Shown in pieces: positions 61,123-64,000 of a stretch of DNA of 64,000 bases. Where the stretch lies: contig NZ_CP063785.1 in assembly GCF_025860405.1 (NCBI RefSeq), positions 5,395,390 to 5,459,389 on the forward strand. The letters run 5' to 3'. The first letter of the stretch is position 1; each line of letters begins with the position of its first letter. Both the position numbers and the translations under genes were made by a program. Origin of the DNA: Tolypothrix sp. PCC 7712. GTDB lineage: Bacteria; Cyanobacteriota; Cyanobacteriia; Cyanobacteriales; Nostocaceae. The notes beneath the pieces were generated by a model. That model saw nothing but the letters and a program-made list of their open reading frames with translations, was not told the origin of the DNA and ran no database searches.

Positions 61123-61221
61123 ATACCAATTTGAAAAAGAATGCGACAGATTGTAGGGGCAAGGCACTGCCTTGCCCTCTAGAATATATTGATGTGTCGC
61201 AAACATTATTTGAATTGGTAT
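61123..61221 (+). mobile_element. MITE-like element, 99 bases
   Basis: Terminal repeats ATACCAAT...ATTGGTAT, with the palindrome GGGGCAAGGCACTGCCTTGCCC in the middle. The same element lies inverted at 54803-54900. A possible short target duplication TTA flanks TACCAAT...ATTGGTA. No coding capacity. Confidence 0.75.
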
Positions 61222-61261
61222 TACCAATGAGGAATGACGAATGACAAATGACTAAACTTAC

Positions 61262-62266
61262 TTAAGGTTTCCAAATAGCATCTTTAACTTGAAATGTTTT
61301 AGGAATCAGCTTTTGACTGTAAAACAAATCAACTACTTGTTGTTGTTCAGCAATATATTCATCCTTCATTTCAAAGACACCAAAATAAGGACGATTTTTT
61401 AAAGAATATTCCAAAACCTCTGGCTTATATTTAGTTTCTACTGCCAAAAGTTTGGCAACTTCAATAGGATTAGCTTTCGCCCAATCTTCTACTTTTGTTT
61501 GTTCTTCTAAAACAATTTTGACTAAATCGGCGTGATTTTTAGCAAAATTTTCTGTGGCAATGTAAAAAGCGCGTTGAGGTGCGACATCAGAACCTCTAAC
61601 TAATACACGCACGCTACCATTTAATTCTTTAGAAGCCAAATAAGGATCGCCAATAGGTAACGCATCGACATTACCACCTTCAAATGCTGTGGTACTATCG
61701 GGAATTTTTAAGTAAACAGGTTGAATATCATTTAGCGTCAGTTTTGCACTTTCTAAAGCTTTGAGGACAAAGTATTGTAGTGCTGTTCCTTTTTGAATTG
61801 CTAATTTTTTACCCTTTAAATCGGCAAGGGTTTTAATAGGAGAATCTTTAGGTACAATAATAGCTTGAGCGCCTGCATTTGAACCCGTCGCCGCTACATA
61901 GAGGATGGGATTACCACCAGCTTGAGCAAATACAGGCGGTAGATTTCCTACGTTGCCAATATCAACACTACCAGCTGCCATTGCTTCCATCATTGGCGGC
62001 CCACCTTGGAAGGATATCCATTTAACTTGGATACCTTCTGGTGCTAGGCGTTTCTCTAATAATCCCTGCGCCTTCAGCAAATTTAGTCCAGGTGTACCGC
62101 TTTGGTGACCGATATTAATCACCTTTATCTGTGAACTAGCAGAGGGTTGTGCAACGGGAGAAACTTTACTTTGTGAGGTATTTTGCGAACTACAGCCAGC
62201 TAAGGCTAAAAGCCAAGTTAATACACAAGTGGCGATCGCAATTAAAATATAGCGACGGGTTTTCAT
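61262..62266 (-). CDS. ssuA: Sulfonate-type ABC transporter substrate-binding lipoprotein (SsuA-like)
   Basis: 334 residues from MKTRRYILIA at 62266. A hydrophobic leader ends in the lipobox LALAGC (Cys 25), so the protein is lipid-anchored at the cytoplasmic membrane. INIGHQSGTPGLNLLKAQGLLEKRL, DIGNVGNLPPVFAQAG, DLKGKKLAIQKGTALQYFVLKAL and AFEGGNVDALPIGDPYL match SsuA/TauA-type binding proteins. The ATPase and permease genes are not in this window. A weak operator-like site lies upstream. A 30-base duplicate of its start region lies at about 62391-62421. Confidence 0.85.
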   Translation of the reverse strand: MKTRRYILIAIATCVLTWLLALAGCSSQNTSQSKVSPVAQPSASSQIKVINIGHQSGTPGLNLLKAQGLLEKRLAPEGIQVKWISFQGGPPMMEAMAAGSVDIGNVGNLPPVFAQAGGNPILYVAATGSNAGAQAIIVPKDSPIKTLADLKGKKLAIQKGTALQYFVLKALESAKLTLNDIQPVYLKIPDSTTAFEGGNVDALPIGDPYLASKELNGSVRVLVRGSDVAPQRAFYIATENFAKNHADLVKIVLEEQTKVEDWAKANPIEVAKLLAVETKYKPEVLEYSLKNRPYFGVFEMKDEYIAEQQQVVDLFYSQKLIPKTFQVKDAIWKP

Positions 62267-62279
62267 ATTTGCAGATAAT

Positions 62280-62356
62280 TGTAGGTTGGGTAGAGCGATA
62301 GCGAAACCCAACAAAGCCGCGATAATGTTGGGTTTTGTTCCTCAACCCAACCTACG
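62280..62356. repeat. Inverted repeat GTAGGTTGGGT...ACCCAACCTAC upstream of ssuA
   Basis: The arms TGTAGGTTGGGT and ACCCAACCTACG enclose a centre with AGCGATAGCGAAACCCAACA. This repeat type is frequent in Nostocales. It separates ssuA from a copy of its own start region. Confidence 0.75.
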
Positions 62357-62461
62357 TAAAATCATGGTTTTAATGCTAACTGAACCGTATTGAAATATAG
62401 CGACGGGTTATCATATTTGCAGTTGAAAAGGTGACAAGTAAATACCCGTCACCGATGAAAA

Positions 62462-63685
62462 TTAATAAAGAGAAGCCAAAACCTTATCAGCAGCAGCGCG
62501 GAATGCAGTTGCAGCACCAGCACTCATATCTCTGGGCGCACAGATGCGATTTCGCACATAGGCGAGGGTAATTGCACCAATTGCCGCTATCTTGGGATCG
62601 ATAGTACTATCTTTACCACCTGTGCGTCCACCTGGTAGGGGTTCACCGTTACCATTGATGAGGTAATCAGCAAGCAATCTCAGGTGGAAATCAACCACCT
62701 CTTGTACTGCGGAAACATCACCATCTATAGCTAAAGCTTGAACGCCAGAATTTTTCAAAATATCTGCGATCGCATTTTCTCGATTATCGCTCAATCTTTC
62801 CGCCGCTTCTGCACGAAACTCTATAGCTTCGCTTTCTGCTGGATCTAAGGGTAAAGGATTCCCAATCGGTTCTACACCCCATCTGCGGCGTAAAAGTAAA
62901 TTGTTGGTGATATTATCCGATTTCACCCGATGATAAGCTGGGCGTTGATTGAGTGCGTCAAACCAAGCGTTGATTCGGGGGTAACGGGGATTACCTTTGA
63001 TATGATACTGTCGATAAACTGGTAAATTAGCCGCCAAGCGATCGAGATGGGGACTGTAGAGGATATCTACCAAGCTAAAGCTGCTGAGAAAATAGGGGCC
63101 GGGATATTTAGCTAAAGTTTGTTCAAGTTCATCTAATTTAGCTTCAAATTCTGTTTGTAACTTAACTAATTCATCAGCATCTGTAACTTTTTCTCTGAGG
63201 AATTTGTAAGCAATATCTCTAAAACCGTTAGTTTCTGATTCCTCTACCCATTGTCTAGCAACAGCATTTTCTTCTGAATCTTCTGGAAGTAAGGCTGGTG
63301 TAGGAAATCGTGCTTCTAAAGCTAAGAGAATATCTTTAGATTCATACACTAACTTGCCTTCAATTTTTGCACCAGGTACAAGGGTAGTCGGTACTAAATC
63401 AGTGTACCATTTTGGCTTATTACTTAAATCGATAAACTCTGTCTCAAAAGGAATTTCTTTTTCTTCTAAAGCAAACCAAACTCTCTCACAAAAAGGACAC
63501 CAAGAATTAGTATCTCGATATAACAAAACAGGTGCTTGAGTGTCTGGGGGAAGTTTATGCAAACTGCTGGGTATAGGTGCAGTAGATGGAGACTGTCCTG
63601 GTCTCTTTACCCGGCGCGCTGGGGTATTTTTTCGAGCAGTTTCTAACAGTTGTTCCCAATTAGATACAGCGTCTTGAATAGCCAT
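62462..63685 (-). CDS. Glutathione S-transferase-like protein with extended C-terminus
   Basis: 407 residues from the ATG at 63685; a GTG at 63694 would add three. A thioredoxin-fold domain with WCPFCERVWFALEEKEIPFE (redox or GSH-binding Cys pair near 64-67) and YESKDILLALE is followed by a GST C-terminal helical domain and an unusual extra C-terminal region of about 140 residues (from DPAESEAIEF). In cyanobacteria such proteins lie beside sulfonate and sulfur genes; a thiol-transfer role is likely but unproven. A 16-base palindrome (63733-63748) lies about 50 bases upstream. Confidence 0.8.
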   Translation of the reverse strand: MAIQDAVSNWEQLLETARKNTPARRVKRPGQSPSTAPIPSSLHKLPPDTQAPVLLYRDTNSWCPFCERVWFALEEKEIPFETEFIDLSNKPKWYTDLVPTTLVPGAKIEGKLVYESKDILLALEARFPTPALLPEDSEENAVARQWVEESETNGFRDIAYKFLREKVTDADELVKLQTEFEAKLDELEQTLAKYPGPYFLSSFSLVDILYSPHLDRLAANLPVYRQYHIKGNPRYPRINAWFDALNQRPAYHRVKSDNITNNLLLRRRWGVEPIGNPLPLDPAESEAIEFRAEAAERLSDNRENAIADILKNSGVQALAIDGDVSAVQEVVDFHLRLLADYLINGNGEPLPGGRTGGKDSTIDPKIAAIGAITLAYVRNRICAPRDMSAGAATAFRAAADKVLASLY

Positions 63686-63732
63686 TTTTGACACCTATTT
63701 AAAAATATGTCGGACGACCTCGAAACTTAGAG

Positions 63733-63748
63733 CAATCCTATTGGATTG
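63733..63748. promoter_or_regulatory. Palindrome CAATCC-TATT-GGATTG upstream of the GST-like gene
   Basis: Perfect 6-base arms. May be an operator or a hairpin in the leader. Not related to the TACGGT operator. Confidence 0.35.
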
Positions 63749-63779
63749 GGAAAGGGGGAAAGGTGAAGGGGTAAAGGGA

Positions 63780-63894
63780 TTAAAAATTCGTAATTACGTA
63801 ATAAATGGTGATTTCAACTGAGGACTCTAACCCTCAATTTAATTACGTAGCGCTTTGCGCTTCCCGTAGGGTATTACGAATTACGAATTACGAA
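63780..63894. repeat. Tandem ATTACGA repeats and a palindromic piece
   Basis: AATTCGTAATTACGTAAT and ATTACGAATTACGAATTACGAATTA surround GTAGCGCTTTGCGCTTCCCGTAGG. Non-coding heptamer repeats between two genes. Confidence 0.75.
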
Positions 63895-64000
63895 TTATCT
63901 AGCTTTATGGGGAACGCCAGAAAATACAAATAATTGTTGCTCTTTCGGTGCAGGTAAATTTTCACCAACATAACGATTAATACCTACTCCCATATCTCCA
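63895..64000 (-). CDS. 3' end of an unidentified gene (runs off the right edge)
   Basis: Frame GDMGVGINRYVGENLPAPKE, then QQLFVFSGVPHKAR and a stop at 63895-63897. Only about 35 residues are visible, so I make no family call. It lies upstream of the GST-like gene in the same direction and probably belongs to the same cluster. Confidence 0.5.
   Translation of the reverse strand, partial: GDMGVGINRYVGENLPAPKEQQLFVFSGVPHKAR

Noticed and set aside
1..64000. CRISPR arrays, tRNA and rRNA genes
   Set aside because: No regularly spaced 25-40 base repeats with unique spacers, and no cloverleaf or rRNA-like stretch was recognised by eye; a tRNA scan would be needed to exclude small RNAs.

Overview
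The window reads as a filamentous, heterocystous-type cyanobacterium (Nostocales). This rests on the very frequent HIP1 octamer GCGATCGC, heptanucleotide tandem repeats between genes, a dense set of insertion sequences and small palindromic repeats, and protein families typical of Nostoc and Calothrix relatives. I cannot tell whether it is chromosome or large plasmid. A DnaB helicase beside a winged-helix replication-type protein at 15-18 kb would suit an integrated or plasmid-borne element.

Region 1 (1-15 kb, mostly minus strand) is a dpd island, the 7-deazaguanine DNA modification and restriction system known from Salmonella Montevideo. I recognise dpdA (a TGT paralogue with an extra N-terminal domain), dpdE (SNF2), dpdF (RecQ-like), dpdG, dpdH (large ATPase), dpdI (coiled coil) and dpdJ (DEAD/DEVH helicase, running off the left edge). 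dpdE to dpdJ form one tightly overlapping operon. In the known order dpdB, dpdC and dpdD lie between dpdA and dpdE. Here that place is taken by a 1.9 kb cassette: a small ribbon-helix-helix-like gene, an unknown gene and a divergent nuclease-like gene. dpdE has lost everything before its Walker A motif and dpdA ends abruptly where the cassette begins. The island is therefore either degraded or rearranged into a variant. This is the main point of interest.

Region 2 (15-25 kb) holds a second-type replicative helicase (DnaB) and a winged-helix replication-like gene with internal repeats. A pile of mobile elements follows: a DDE transposase IS, an IS1634-type transposase, the C-terminal half of a Tn3-type transposase fused to the end of a decapitated outer-membrane porin gene, and an IS630 remnant.

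Region 3 (25-36.6 kb) is an accessory cluster: two SMI1/KNR4-type proteins, a beta-propeller-like protein and a short fragment of its paralogue, several small secreted or membrane proteins, and two WG-repeat proteins. It resembles a store of immunity-type or lineage-specific genes. I do not recognise a described system in it.

Region 4 (37-42 kb) holds an ISH3-type element with terminal repeats and target duplication but a frameshifted transposase, an AbiEi-type antitoxin gene broken by one in-frame stop, an IS66-type element next to what looks like the end of a RelE/ParE-type toxin gene, and a HAD phosphatase.

Region 5 (42.6-64 kb) is an organosulfur scavenging region: an FAD flavoprotein with a two-cluster ferredoxin, three LLM-class flavin monooxygenases (SsuD/SfnG types, one cut by an IS701-type element), a TauD-type dioxygenase, an SsuA-type binding lipoprotein, a glutathione S-transferase-like protein, a GlcG/HbpS protein, a class II aldolase-like protein, two diiron-like paralogues (one truncated and joined to the tail of an ssuA-like gene), a beta-carbonic anhydrase, a D-2-hydroxyacid dehydrogenase and an MFS exporter. 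groL sits inside it without groS. An inverted repeat of the form TACGGT-N14-ACCGTA recurs in the divergent promoter regions and is a candidate operator for a shared sulfur regulator.
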